Positions 44,701 to 56,062 of a stretch of DNA of 64,000 bases are shown here, piece after piece; within the stretch, counting starts at the first letter, position 1; every line of letters begins with the position of its first letter. Location: the NCBI GenBank assembly GCA_030248215.1, contig JASANG010000463.1, positions 62,001 to 126,000 on the forward strand. Reading direction: 5' to 3'. The DNA comes from Enoplolaimus lenunculus. Lineage: Eukaryota; Nematoda; Enoplea; Enoplida; Thoracostomopsidae. Below the pieces are notes generated by a model, which saw only the letters and a program-made list of their open reading frames with translations, made no database searches and was not told the DNA's origin. The position numbers and the translations under genes were made by a program.

Positions 44701-47267
44701 TTGTTCATTTATTCTAAACTCAATCCAGGTGTCAAATACGTTCAGGTTTGTTAAAAAGGAAACTCCGAACAATCACTTAACCGGAATCCCTTTATTTGTT
44801 TTAATGGATGGTTAGTATTAATTTTTATATTAAATATTTTATACAGAAAGGTGTTCAAATTTATAATGTCCAACTTATATATTTTAAATTAGCGTATTCC
44901 AACTTCGATTGGAAATTTGAAACGTAGGTGACACATTTGTTAATCACCGCTGGTGCAGAATTCGTAAATGATACGCAGTTATATAAAGTTCTCATTAAAG
45001 TCCTTGTGTTTTACTGAATCTTGCATTAATTATGTTTAGCAAAATCCGAAGACAATATAAAAAATTGCCTCATAAAGTTCTTTTGTTGTCGGTTTAGACG
45101 TTTGGTGTTTTCACGTTTAAGGGAATGAATGAAATCCTTGGACCAATATATTACGTTTTCGCGAGTGATTCGCATGAGGAATGGAGAAGTAATGTTTTTG
45201 GCCGTTGTTTTGTTCTAAAACAAATATTCTGCTTTTGAATTGTTTAAATTTTTAGTAGAGTTTATTTCATCTTTTCATAAATTGAAAATATACTACACAT
45301 ATGACCGACGTTGTATTTAATGTTTGAAGTTAACATTATGGCTTGATTTCTTCTACATGTTTTATATTTCAGAGCATGCTGAAGCAGATGCTTTCTTTTG
45401 TTTTCAAAATATCATGTCTGAGATCAAAGATTACTTTATTAAAACGCTCGATTCGTCGATGTGTGGCATAGGTTAGTACTCTATGTATTATGCCCATGGT
45501 TATTCACTTTGTTTTGTTGTCATCCAATCAAAATTGTCTTTGAAAGTCTGGCAGTCGTAATTACCATTTTTGCTTTTTTGGTGCAAAGTCGGAATTCAGT
45601 TCAAAGGTTTTTCGGTGTACTACAATATTTCAATATGCGCCGGTGTATTTTGGTTATGAAAAATACTAGTTTTTGCTGATTAAATTGGTTACTCTGGCAA
45701 AGATCTGTTCTACTATCGTTGGTTGTTGTTTTCGAACATTATGTATGTACTATGTTTGGGAAGAAAGTTGGTCTCAGAAAGTTTTAAATTATTGCATGTG
45801 TATTAAAAACGAGGCTCAGGAATAACTCAGTTTTTTAAGAACGTGCAATGAATCAACTGTACGAATTGCTTGCAAGTCGTGATCCGAAACTTCATCGGTA
45901 TCTCACAGTCGACTGTGATATTTTGCCTCAATATTACGCGTTTCGGTGGATTTCGTTGTTGCTGTCGCAAGAATTTCCCTTGCCAGGTAAACACTATTTA
46001 GTTATGCTTATGAATCATGTCATGTTATAGTTCATTTCTTGAATAGCGTAGTCTGTGCAAGTTTTGAGAATAATTGAATGTGAAATTTTTCACGATTTTA
46101 AATAATCGTAATGACTGTTGATCGTCAAGGGTTGCGAATCACAACGGATTGCGATAGGTACTGACATTAATGTTCCCATTGTACCAATTTCAGACGTTAT
46201 TCGCATATGGGATTCATTTTTCTCAGATCTGAATCGGTTTGAGTTTTTGCTCTACATGTGTGTCGCCATGCTTATGTAAGTCTTTTGCTAGTGTTTCAAA
46301 TAGTTCGTTTTTGCTAGAACGCTGTCTGTACAGTGTGGTTGTCTTAGCCATCAAGAATTCAGCCTTGATTTTAAGTGCAGGATACCTACAGTTGCTTGTT
46401 GCAATGTGAATTCTATTTCCTCTTGAGTAATGTGCAGTTATTACAGCGTAGTTTTCTCCTTGGAGTTTCATAGTTATGTCGCGAGCGACCGGCCGTTTAT
46501 TTTACACAACAGTGTTTTATATTCATCAGATATAACCATTTAAACAGATCCCTTAATGCTGGTATACGAAGGAAATGGTTTATATTGTAAGAATCCGGTT
46601 AGTAGATAAACGCTTTTTCTTGTTGCTGTGTTGTAAGCTGTTTACGTTGTCTTAGCCATCAAGAGTTCAGCCTTGATTTTAAGTGCAGGATACCTACAGT
46701 TGCTTGTTGCAATGCGAATTCTATTTCCTTTTGAGTAATGTGCAGTTATTACAGCGTAGTTTTCTCCTTGGAGTTTCATAGTTATGTCGCGAGCGACCGG
46801 CCGTTTATTTTACACAACAGTGTTTTATATTCATCAGATATAACCATTTAAACAGATCCCTTAATGCTGGTATACGAAGGAAATGGTTTATATTGTAAGA
46901 ATCCGGTTAGTAGATAAACACTTTTTCTTGTTGCTGTGTTGTAAGCTGTTTACGTTATGGTTAAATTTTGTTTTGCTTTTTCTATCTTGTTCAATAATGA
47001 TATTTTAGTTCAAAACGGGATGAGATCTTGACGTCTGATTTCACCTCAATTATGAAGCTCTTACAGGTATTTACTGAAATTCTGTTTTATTTTTTATGCC
47101 GCAATGTTTAATTTATTCTTGCGTGCAACAAAAATTATTATATTTTACGTTCATTGTTTCAGAATTACTCCATAAGCGATGTTGGTGATGTGTTAAGCCA
47201 AGCGGCGCAAATATACGAAACAAAACGTTTGGCAGAGCAGTGTAAACTATCAAGTAAAATACAGTGA
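38736..47267 (+). CDS. TBC1D13: TBC1 domain Rab GTPase-activating protein (TBC1D13)
   Basis: Fourteen exons agree in phase: 38736-38761, 39096-39169, 39600-39640, 39990-40051, 40877-41012, 41598-41680, 44228-44381, 44620-44745, 45122-45188, 45373-45471, 45840-45986, 46194-46275, 47009-47066, 47163-47267 (419 aa; human 400). It stimulates GTP hydrolysis by a Rab; human TBC1D13 is known to act on Rab35. Both catalytic fingers are present: I136-D139-R142 (IDKDVRR, split by an intron) and Y232-V233-Q234 (YVQGMNE). Family text includes SFFQQPTPYPC, AHWEVVERILFIYSKLNPG, EHAEADAFFCFQN-like KHAEADAFF, YAFRWISLLLSQEFPLPDVIRIWDS and a C-terminus matching the human end. The 26-base first exon (MPTLPHQT then R) aligns with the human start. 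An Asn/Ser-rich insert follows the YADLVDDLIIDP helix. Two introns hold recent tandem duplications (3 x 558 bp and 2 x 309 bp). Confidence 0.95.
40335..40530. repeat. TTGCAACTGCAA dispersed repeat in TBC1D13 intron
   Basis: GCTTGCAACTGCAATTTGC and ACAAGTTGCAACTGCAAATT with TAGCGAG/CTCGCTG ends; compare 22050-22155 and 42770-42860. Confidence 0.6.
42371..44043. repeat. Three tandem 558-bp units in TBC1D13 intron
   Basis: Units start at 42371, 42929 and 43487 (GACATCAATCTACGGGAAGG) and end with ACCTTATTGGGTGGT. They differ by only a few bases. Each holds a tRNA-like piece with a decayed A box (TAGTTGTGCGGTGATGG) and B box (GGTTCAAGGTTG), a tail like that of the 31.8-33.3 kb elements (ATATTCATGTGAGACAGGG) and a TTGCA-type repeat. 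Confidence 0.95.
46338..46955. repeat. Two tandem 309-bp units in TBC1D13 intron
   Basis: GTTGTCTTAGCCATCAAG starts both units (46338 and 46647). They are nearly identical through GTAAGCTGTTTACG. On the minus strand one unit contains an 82-residue frame (46471-46223) of unknown origin. Confidence 0.93.
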
Positions 47268-48056
47268 TTTGTGGTGATTACCCATTGCGTACGGCCAATT
47301 TGGTGCAGCGTAAAAATTAATTTCTATGTTTTTACGACAATATTTATAATGAGGTTGCTTTCTAAAGTAGCGTCATTGTTAGTTTCAGGTTCAAAAATTA
47401 AACGAGACTTTTATCAATAATATATTTTGCAAACAGAGCTACGATAGATACGTGTAGGTTTATGCGCGTTTGCTTTTTCACAAGTTTGTATATTTTGTTT
47501 GTAATATTACCATTTTTTGCCGCGGTGCATTATACATATCATATTATGTTGTCTTATGCTTTGCCAGTCTTGTGTATACAATCGCTTTCCCATGTCTTTG
47601 TACGTGCGTATGGCTGCATTTATGAAACTAACCAGCAGTATAGCTGATGTTTTACACGTGGTTGCAGTTTCGTAATAGCGCGGTGGAGTGTCCCATAATA
47701 TCAGTAATGTACTACTTCAGAATTCTACTAGCCACCACAATACTAATCAACAACGGGCAGGCAGAATTTAGTTGCGGTTTTTTACTAGTGTAGTTAGAAA
47801 TTTTCGCACAAGCAGAACTTCTAAAATGTTGGTAGGCGAAAAAAAAAATAAAAATTCAGAGTTTAGTTCGTCGTCAAAACACTCGATTTAATATTTTGTT
47901 TAAGCCACCTGATCTATTTTGTATCTGACAGTGATATGCACGTAAATAAATTCAAAACTGGAGTGTAAGCATAATTCTTCCGAGCTGATAAGGCTATCAG
48001 CTTAATTAAAACGGCGCAAAATATTACTGAAATCGGCAACTGAAATGCAATTTTGT
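47268..48056. other. Intergenic stretch after TBC1D13
   Basis: AT-rich, no recognisable exon or element end. Confidence 0.4.
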
Positions 48057-48061
48057 CAACT

Positions 48062-48545
48062 GATGGGCATCGGGTAATTTTTCATATCCGACAATTTTTG
48101 CCGTACCTTGACCCACATGCTGATTGCTGTGAGCGTACAACAAATCTAAAAATACTTTTTTATAATGCAACTGCTTCAATAGTGCAGGATATTAGGTTTA
48201 GAAGATTGCTACTGAGTAATAAATACTTGCTTTGACCACCTGAAATTGAGTTGGTTATGTTTGTCTCCGATTCTATCGAACGTCAACCTTCCCTCAATCT
48301 ATATACATCACTCGTTTTGCGTTCCAAGATGAAAGAACCACACTGAAATATCCTTACGCTTAATCATAGATAAACATCAGTCCATATTTACTTTTAGAGG
48401 TGCCCCGCTTCAAGCGGCCGATCTAGAAATTTCTGACGCACAGGCTCGTAAATATTTTGAAGCGCAATTTTTCACCAAGAATTTTGAGGGGAAAAATTGT
48501 AATGTTGGCCCCTGGTAATTCTAATTTACTATTAATTTTACGACA
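48062..48545. mobile_element. Partial copy of the GATGGGCATCGG element
   Basis: It begins GATGGGCATCGGGTAATTTTT. From 48180 it parallels 13510-13840 (GGTTTAGAAGATTGCTAC, ACCTTCCCTCAATCTATATA). The right end is not seen. Confidence 0.55.
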
Positions 48546-49957
48546 CAAGTGTAGGATGGAACTTTTTCTTTACAACCAGACTTTTTGAATCAGTTTTGGG
48601 CGTTTTTTCAGAAGTAGGTTGCGGCTTCCTTGAAACCCGTTTTTTGAAAGGACACTAAGGATGGGGTTAGAATTACTGACAAGTACTTTTGAGCTGTTTC
48701 GGTGTACACAAAATTGATTCAAACTGTTTGGTTGTTACAGAAAAAATTCCTTACCTTTTCTGTAAAAAATTGTATGATATCTTTTACAGGACATTCACAG
48801 GCTATAGTTTACCACAACCTTGCAGACTTTTTCAAACATGTCATATTATGTTACCGACGGATAATATTTCGAATATCAGATGATATTGCAGTACAAATAG
48901 TGGATGTCACATTAAGATAGCGGACAATTCAAATTTTTTGAATCTGACAGCGGATTTTACGCGTAGACAAAGCGTTACCCGCTAGCGGCCCGCTAGGGAC
49001 AAAACGTGTTCCAGGCTGCCCTAGTTATAAACGTCAACCCCGCAAACAGACAACATGTATGTGTCCAGAGGTCCTTCCGACAGAGTCGCTAGACGATTAT
49101 CACGATCTATTAATAGTACAGCAATGAAACTGTACCGGGCCTCCAGCTAGAATGTGTATTTTGATGCTGTTCCAAATGGAGTGGGTGGAACATACATCGG
49201 CGTGTGCATTTTGTGGATGAACCATTACAGAAAAAATGTTTGGCAAAGTAGTACGGGATTGTCAAAAGACTGTGTGCGAGGAATTGGAAGTCGATCCGAA
49301 ATGGTTTTCGTTTCGCAATTGTGTGATTTTTAGGAAAACGTTATAAAATTGAAACGCTAGCTTTTGTCTATTAAGGTTAAGATCAATATTTAAGTGCCGA
49401 AATTCATTCAACAGAAGTAGAAAAGTCCATTAGCTTAACAGAAGAAAATCTGCAAGGTTTGATAGAAAACCGATAGAGTTTTATTACAAATTTCAGACAT
49501 TGCTCAAACCCTATTGTGTACAATAATGAATGTTTTGGAGCAGAAAGCTTACGCTTGTCCATGTGTTGCAGTTATACGTTTTATAATGAGTAAAAACAAT
49601 AGGAGTTTTTGAGTAGTACGAGGTAACGTTAATATTTTACGTGTAAAATTTGCTACTTTTGATTTAATGTGGTAAATTGAACTGTATCATTAAAAACATA
49701 GCTAGAAGTGTGCTGAAACAGTTGCAATTTATATAATTTGTGTTCACTGCGCTTGTTTAAATGTTCAATTAACATGACCTAGGAAATTTTTAAGTTTAAC
49801 ACAATGACTTTCTTATTTTAATAGTTAACCTGATTTTAACAAGCTTCTCGTTCGCTTTGCTTCGTAGCATTGCTTCATTTTCTTCCCTAGACACCTTAAA
49901 ATTGAAAAAACCTTGCTACGCGCTGTGACATGCGGATGCATGGAGGCAAAATGAAAC

Positions 49958-50239
49958 CAGGGATCGACCTGATATTAATTTTACCGGAACCGGAGCCGGA
50001 TAGTGAATTTTGTACCGGAGCCGGGTGCTAACCGGATATTGGATCTAAATTTGTACACGGTTGGAAGTATTTGGGTCGTGCAAAATCAGTGTCCATTCAT
50101 GAATTGCTCGGCGTTGCAGTCGCTTCAAAATATCAAGTATTTTGACGTGCAAAAATAGTTTTAACCGGATACGGTTGTCGGATTTTGCCGGATATTAAAT
50201 CGAAACCAGAATCGAAACCGGATATCCGGTCAATTTCTG
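49958..50239. mobile_element. hAT-type foldback MITE, perfect 8-bp TSD
   Basis: 282 bp, ends CAGGGATCGACCTGATATT and GGATATCCGGTCAATTTCTG, flanked by AATGAAAC on both sides (49950-49957, 50240-50247). The interior is CCGGA-rich. Confidence 0.85.
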
Positions 50240-50264
50240 AATGAAACATCATGGTAATGCTGCA

Positions 50265-50960
50265 CATCCGTAAAACGTTGATGCACATGTAGTGCCTTCA
50301 TTTTCAAAAGCGGTAAAAACATGGAAGATCCAAGATGCATGCTTATGTTCAGGTTGTTGTAAGACATAAAACAGAGAAACTCAGCAGTTGATTGTGAGGC
50401 GGCTGGCTCAGTGGCTAGAGCGCTATACTGAGATAATCTGTCGCCCAACTTAAAAACTTCCTGGAAACGTCCGTCATCCTCAGCTTCTGTGGACTCCGAA
50501 CTAAAACTGTCTATCCTAGCCTACCCAATTTATCACACGCGCCTGCAAGTATGCGGCAGTTAAGATTGTACTAACTGAGCTGTCACATGTTGAATGTTTA
50601 TCTAGTAGATTGTTACGATTTCTATTAACCTGGATTGGTTTATACGCTGTTCGGACTTGAATTACGTTGGTAGTACTCATAAGATGGGTAGGCCAGGGTA
50701 CGACGGTTTTTAGTTTTGAATGCTTTCAGCTGAAAATGAGGGGCGTTCTCACGAGGTTTCGATTTCATCACTCATGGCCGATAGAATCTAAGTCCAGCGC
50801 GCTGCCACTGAGAAACGACACCTCACAATCAAATGCTGAGTTTTTCTGTTTTTATGAATTATAAGAACCTCATCCGTCATTATACTTAGGTATCTTGGTT
50901 CTTCCATGTTTTACTGCTGCTGTATATAGAGGCACTACATATGCATCAGTGTTTTAACTA
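50265..50960. mobile_element. Long inverted-repeat element carrying tRNA-like arms
   Basis: Arms of about 180 bp: left 50267-50440 (TGATGCACATGTAGTGCC, then AACATGGAAGATCCAAG, AACTCAGCAGTTGATTGTG) returns inverted at 50740-50960. Both arms end in a tRNA-like A-box region (GGCTCAGTGGCTAGAGCG at the left). The centre is unrecognised. Confidence 0.6.
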
Positions 50961-51170
50961 GGGATGTGCCGATTGATTTTATCATTAAATTGTAATCGTT
51001 TATGGCGGTTAGGGTTTAAGTTTTCGCATAACGATGTAATGTAGCATCCTATCTGTTCTTTAAGCATTGTGTACCACAGTCGGAACCGACATCGGCATCG
51101 GTTCGACATCGACAAATTTTCAAAATAAGAATCAGCATCGGCAAAAATTTTTGTAACGGCACATCCGTAG
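50960..51170. mobile_element. Foldback MITE (GGGATGTGCCGAT ends)
   Basis: GGGATGTGCCGATTGATTT at the left and GTAACGGCACATCC at the right are inverted. The right arm has CATCGGCATCGG repeats. About 210 bp. Confidence 0.5.
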
Positions 51171-51389
51171 ATTGAACATGTGCAGCTTCAGCATGCGGTT
51201 TGTTTCTGCCAGCATGAATCCGCATGTCACAGCAATATAAAGTTTAGCAATAAGGTTTTTTATGACTAGAGAATAATATCCGTGGGTATATGTTCTTTAA
51301 CTTTGGTGCTGGCTGTCCTATAACTATCGTCGCTGGTTTAGTTGTAACACCAAAAGCCGTTGTTGCCAGCTATCGAGCTCAGTCATATA

Positions 51390-52984
51390 ATGGTAAAAAC
51401 AAGTTTGTGAAACCGTACTTAAGTATCACTTGGTACTTAGTACTTAAGTAAATACGTACGTACTTATATATCTGGGTAAATCTGGTAGATTACAAATTAA
51501 CCGTTCAGGTATACTAACCTTGTTTAGCTGGAATTGTAGATTCGTGGTGCGTTCTACATATAAAGCTAACTGTCACTTTTTTGTTATGACAGTGGCTATC
51601 ATTTGGCGTTTACCTGTTTTGTTCGAAAACTTAAGTATTTACTTAAGTCAGCGGCTTAAGTAAATACTTACGTAAGTTAAATTTCAGACACCCAGCCATT
51701 ATTTGTGTTAAATTACGTCGAGTTGTTTTCTGATTTTTTTATTCACTTCGCATACTTTGATTATTTTTCAGCTATTCTTCTCATTTTTCAAATCGTTGGT
51801 TGGTAAAGATGTCGTAGTGGAATTGAAGAACGATTTGTGGTACGTATGTGGTTGATATTAGCAGAGTTCAACTTTGTTGCTCTCAATCTGTTTGCTGCCA
51901 CGACAAATGTGCTGTTTGTCGGAGCTCAATAAGTCTGGTGTTGAATTTCTGTGTTTCAAAGTGTCGAAATATATGTAAAGGACCATGATACCTGCATTCC
52001 GGTAGAAATAGTGAACTGCGTATGCAAGCCCGTAGCCAGTTTAGCATTGTAAGGTTTGGATAAAAATTATTTAAGGGGGGACATGGAGGGGTTTCGCAAA
52101 AGGAGCTGAAAAATTTCCACCCCCTCTGGCTACGGGCCCACGCATATGGCGAGGTTTTCCTTTTATTGGTTTATTCTGTACTGTATATTGTATTCATATT
52201 CCTATATATTGTATTCGTATTCCTATGTATTTTTCAGTATTTGCGGCACGTTACATTCCGTTGACCAATATCTCAATATTAAACTAATGGATATCAGTGT
52301 TACTGATCCCGAAAAATATCCTCATATGGTAAGCAGCTTTTGACAGTTTGTAAAAAGTACTTTTGCTCGCTATAATTTATGGTTTGTAATATAAGGCATA
52401 ATGCTTTTTTCTTGAATGCAATGGCTATTTTGACAAGCAGTGGACCAAGCTCTAGTATTCTAACCGTTCATGCAGTATTTTTTATCGTTTTGAAGATTCC
52501 GTTTGGTTTAAATTAACCCCGAACAACATTGTCTAATCGGGGAATCGTTCGATTATGCTGTGCATTGCTCCTGTGCTGATGGCTAAAACATCTACCTAAA
52601 TTTAAATATATGCTGGATTGATTGCGTTAAAAAGTGTGTATATGAAAGACTGCCAAAGGGCAAGCTGTCAAAAGGATAAAGTAGGCTTGCACAAAAACCA
52701 CCCGTGGTCAAAAGCTAGATCGGAAAAAGGGTAAGTTGGCGAATTGCAAAATACCTTTTGCTGCTGCAAAGGTTTGCATTGTTTCGGTTATATTATGATT
52801 GTGTATTTGCTTTGATTAATTTTCGCTTAATCCTGTTTAGTATTTAATATTGTAGCTATCAGTGAAGAATTGCTTTATTCGTGGTTCTGTGGTGCGGTAC
52901 GTGCAATTGCCTGCTGATGAAGTGGATACACAACTACTTCAAGATGCCACGCGGAAGGAAGCAGCGCAACAACATAAGAGATAA
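51390..52984 (+). CDS. LSM2: U6 snRNA-associated Sm-like protein LSm2
   Basis: Exons 51772-51839, 52238-52328 and 52856-52984 join in phase and give 95 residues almost identical to human LSM2: FFSFFKSLVGKDVVVELKND, ICGTLHSVDQYLNIKLMD, DISVTDPEKYPHM, SVKNCFIRGSVVRYVQLP, DEVDTQLLQDATRKEA. The Sm1 and Sm2 motifs are complete. LSm2 is a ring subunit of LSm2-8 (U6 snRNA 3' end, splicing) and LSm1-7 (mRNA decapping). The first joined codon is CTA, so the start Met must sit in an upstream exon. The best candidate is ATG at 51390-51392 followed at once by GTAAAA; this exact gene layout, with only ATG in exon 1, is known for the human gene, but the position here is provisional. A TIR element with CTTAAGTA repeats starts a few bases after the stop codon. 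Confidence 0.95.
51400..51695. mobile_element. CTTAAGTA-rich TIR element upstream of LSM2 exon 2
   Basis: GTTTGTGAAACCGTACTTAAG and TTAAATTTCAGACACCCAG are inverted ends, with many TACTTAAGTA palindromes. It lies in the first LSM2 intron if the 51390 start is right. Confidence 0.5.
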
Positions 52985-52987
52985 TGG

Positions 52988-53760
52988 TTGGGTTTGTAAA
53001 ACCTTACTTAAGAATTTACTTAGTTTTGATGACTTAAGTAAATACTTAACATTTTGGACCATAACAAATAATTACAAATTAGGGACCATTGCTAAAAGAA
53101 GGAAGCCAGAGAGTTGGCTTTATACTAAGGAGGTGCCATGAACCTACAATATCAGTTGAACCAAGTATAGCATGCTAAAACTGTCATTCCGTAATTTATT
53201 AAGTTTTGTACTTGGGGGTCGAAAGGTAGATGTCCGTCCGTCCGAAAAGAAAATCAGGAACGGCTGAACCGATTTTGATAAACTTTTTTTGTTTGAAAGC
53301 CAATTATGTTGGGGTGTTAACCTAATTATTAAGGTAGCAATATAATTTCAGCATTAAAGGGTTTTAGCTGCGAGGAATCTGAATAAAGTGTCTACAATCC
53401 TTTAAAAGCGATTATCGAATAGTTAGCTAATTGATAATTTGCATATTAGCTTAATTGACGAGACAAAATTAGGACTTTAAATTATTCCAATAATTATTAG
53501 GGTGGCTGAAGGGTTTTTGGGTGCGAGGAATGTGAGGAAATTGCTTACAAACCTCCAAAACCGATAAATGCATTAATTTGCATATTACCTTAATTGCTTA
53601 CGTGTGTTCGAGCTTCGCTCAATAAATGTAGTCCCACTATGACTGGATATTTACATAGCTTAAGAATATTTTCAGAAACGTTAAGTTGTTTAAGTAGTTA
53701 CTTGTAATTAACAAATACTTAAGTATGAAGTTATACTTAAGTAGGATTTCAGAAACCCAG
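52988..53760. mobile_element. CTTAAGTA-rich TIR element with inserted repeat
   Basis: GGGTTTGTAAAACCTTACTT begins 4 bases after the LSM2 stop; AAGTAGGATTTCAGAAACCC closes it. A different repeat with GGAACGGCTGAACCGATTTT and CGTCCGTCCG (about 53200-53655) is inserted inside. A third CTTAAGTA piece lies at 53935-54015. Confidence 0.5.
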
Positions 53761-55180
53761 ACTGTTAGGTTCATAGGTTTAGTAACTAAGCTTTTTGGGA
53801 TGGTGCATGCTAATGCTCCTAGATTATTATCTTTGATCTATTTAAGATTGCAGTTAAAATAAAATTATACATCCGTTCTTGTTGCCCTGGCACAAAATTG
53901 GCATTTTCTTTGTTATTATTTAAATAGTTAATTATTTACTTAAGTCGGCGACTTAAGTACATTATACTTAAGAAAAATTTAAGTAGATACTTAAGTACAT
54001 TTTCGGAAACCCAGCATCTTGTTAATCAAATGAGCTACTTTCGACGGGTTTCTATTGAATATTTTTAGTCAAGATTTATTGTTCTGCCTGATGTGCTTGA
54101 TATTCATCATCGGTCAGCAGTATCGTGGAGTTGCAAATATATTTTTTGATTGTGCAAAGGATCGTTGCTGTGAAACAAATACGATCATGGCAAATTTTTT
54201 GGCACGGCGAAATTTCGTTTTGCATCAAAATCAAAGTGAAGATATATGATGGTGTTTGTGCATATTTGGGACAGTCTATGGTTACCATTCTGCGAAAAAA
54301 TGTTTTGATTTGTAATTATATTGGAGTTGAAAACGTTGGATTGCCGTCGAAAACTTTTTAGTTGTCACTTGTCAGAAAAAGTTATGTATCATGTTGGCCT
54401 ATCGAATCTATACAGTTGTTATTGTATTTTTACTAGTAATTGTTTGGGAGTAAATTTTGTAGCCGTTTAGTAGATTTTGGGCTTGTGTATATTATACCAT
54501 GAAGTTCAATGTTTTACGTAGAGCGATTTAGAATATGCCTTGCAGATTTATTTAGTTTTCCGCGACATTGTGTCGCTGGTACGCATGTTATTTGCTAAAA
54601 CTATTACAATTAAAAGTGTTGGAAAAAAATAAACTTGGAAAACCCACGATATCTGTTGCTCAACCTTGGCGTTAAGTGGAGGAATTCTGTTGCAATATTT
54701 CATGAGCCAGCTGTATGCATATTATCCGGTGTAAACGAATAGTAAAAACACGAAAAGTGTAGTGGTCAAAATACCGGACAATGGGTATTAAGGTATAGAA
54801 GTTTCAAAGATGTTTGTTTGCCAACAGCGGAAGCACCGAAACTTAAGGTGTTGGATGAGTTTTATAAGTTTTACTTCTATTGAACGATTTCAGCATATCA
54901 AATGAAAAATTCCGAGATATATGTGATTTATAGCAAATTTAAGGAAAATCCGATTTTACAACAAATTTAAGCAAAATCCGATTTTACAACAAACGGATTT
55001 TCGGTTACTTCCTGTACAGGGTGCTTCATTGAAATAACATTTCGCCAGAATTTTCCCCTTCCATCCAGTGTATATGTCGATGCTATTAGTTTTCATTTTG
55101 GAAGCATAATGATTGTTGATACCGGGCTTATTTTGCATCTATTATCTTCAGAACTTTTCCCAATTTCAGCGTTCAATATA

Positions 55181-55882
55181 ATGTCGGAATATCCATGTTT
55201 ATTATGGTTCGCTCATTGTTGTACACCTTGTTCGAAAATTTTTGTGTTAAAAAAGGCGACTAAATGCCCTCACTGTTTAACTTCGCTTTCAGCTGAAACG
55301 TTTCATGACGTACCTTTCCCGTTTTTTCGTCCGGTGTTGAATGATCCAAATTATGTTCCATCATTGCAAGTATTAGTTAAACCGACAATCGGAAATTTTT
55401 TGACTAACTATCGGCCAGGGCAGGATTTGCATATTGGGATGTGTTACGATGATTCCACTGTGATTTCGTATGACCAGCGGGGAGTGCATGTTGACGCTGT
55501 TGTGTGTTGTCACAATGATAACTATGCCTGGGCAAATTCTATTTTGGCAGCTCGGTGGCCTTTGACAATAAAGAAAGATGATGTGGGCGTACTTTTGGAA
55601 CTTAAAAAATCTGAGCCAAAATGGCAGCTGAAGAAATATCATATTGAAAATTGGAACTGTTTTGACTTTGTTTTAAACGTTGTAAATGAGTTTTTTCGTC
55701 GAGGTTATGTGAAGGATGATTTTGCTATGTCTGGTGGACCTGAGCATAGGGAAGATAAACTTGACTGCTTCGGGAACAAAGAGAGTTTTGTCGATTTTTT
55801 TGTGGCCAGTAAACTTCGCAGGGCCGTTGGGTATAGTTTGACATATCAGGAAGTTGTCAAAAACGGGTTCAAGTTAGTATGA
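55181..55882 (+). CDS. MKRN2OS: MKRN2 opposite-strand (MKRN2OS)-like protein
   Basis: A single coding exon of 233 aa. It aligns along its length with vertebrate MKRN2OS (about 220 aa), a protein of unknown biochemical role: an N-terminal C14-x2-C17 and C29-x2-C32 pair resembling a small zinc ribbon; LVKPTIGNFLTNYRPGQDLHIG (family LLRPTQGTFL...DLHVG); ISYDQRGVHVD; NWNCFDFVLNVVNEF (family HNCYSYALTFIN); and a C-terminal SKLRRAVGYSLTYQEVVKNGF. I chose the ATG at 55181 because a good acceptor (CCAATTTCAG, ending 55169) lies 11 bases before it, although an in-frame ATG exists at 55109 in what is probably intron or outron. The vertebrate name comes from gene position and says nothing about function here. 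The DNLZ gene begins 180 bases downstream on the same strand. Confidence 0.8.
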   Translation: MSEYPCLLWFAHCCTPCSKIFVLKKATKCPHCLTSLSAETFHDVPFPFFRPVLNDPNYVPSLQVLVKPTIGNFLTNYRPGQDLHIGMCYDDSTVISYDQRGVHVDAVVCCHNDNYAWANSILAARWPLTIKKDDVGVLLELKKSEPKWQLKKYHIENWNCFDFVLNVVNEFFRRGYVKDDFAMSGGPEHREDKLDCFGNKESFVDFFVASKLRRAVGYSLTYQEVVKNGFKLV

Positions 55883-56062
55883 AAGTGTCAAAATTGGCGG
55901 GTAGAAGTATTTAAAAATTGAATAGCTTTTTGGATTTACTGTAAATGAAGTGTTTAGATTATTATATTAAGCGTTATTTTTCGCGAAAGTACATACCAGC
56001 TGCCGTATGTTTGAACATTTTGTATCAAGGACTGACAATTATGAACTTTGGCATATTTCAAT

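Noticed and set aside
55109-55180. Upstream in-frame ATG for MKRN2OS-like
   Set aside because: The added 24 residues span a strong acceptor (CCAATTTCAG) and do not match the family start; this is probably intron or outron.
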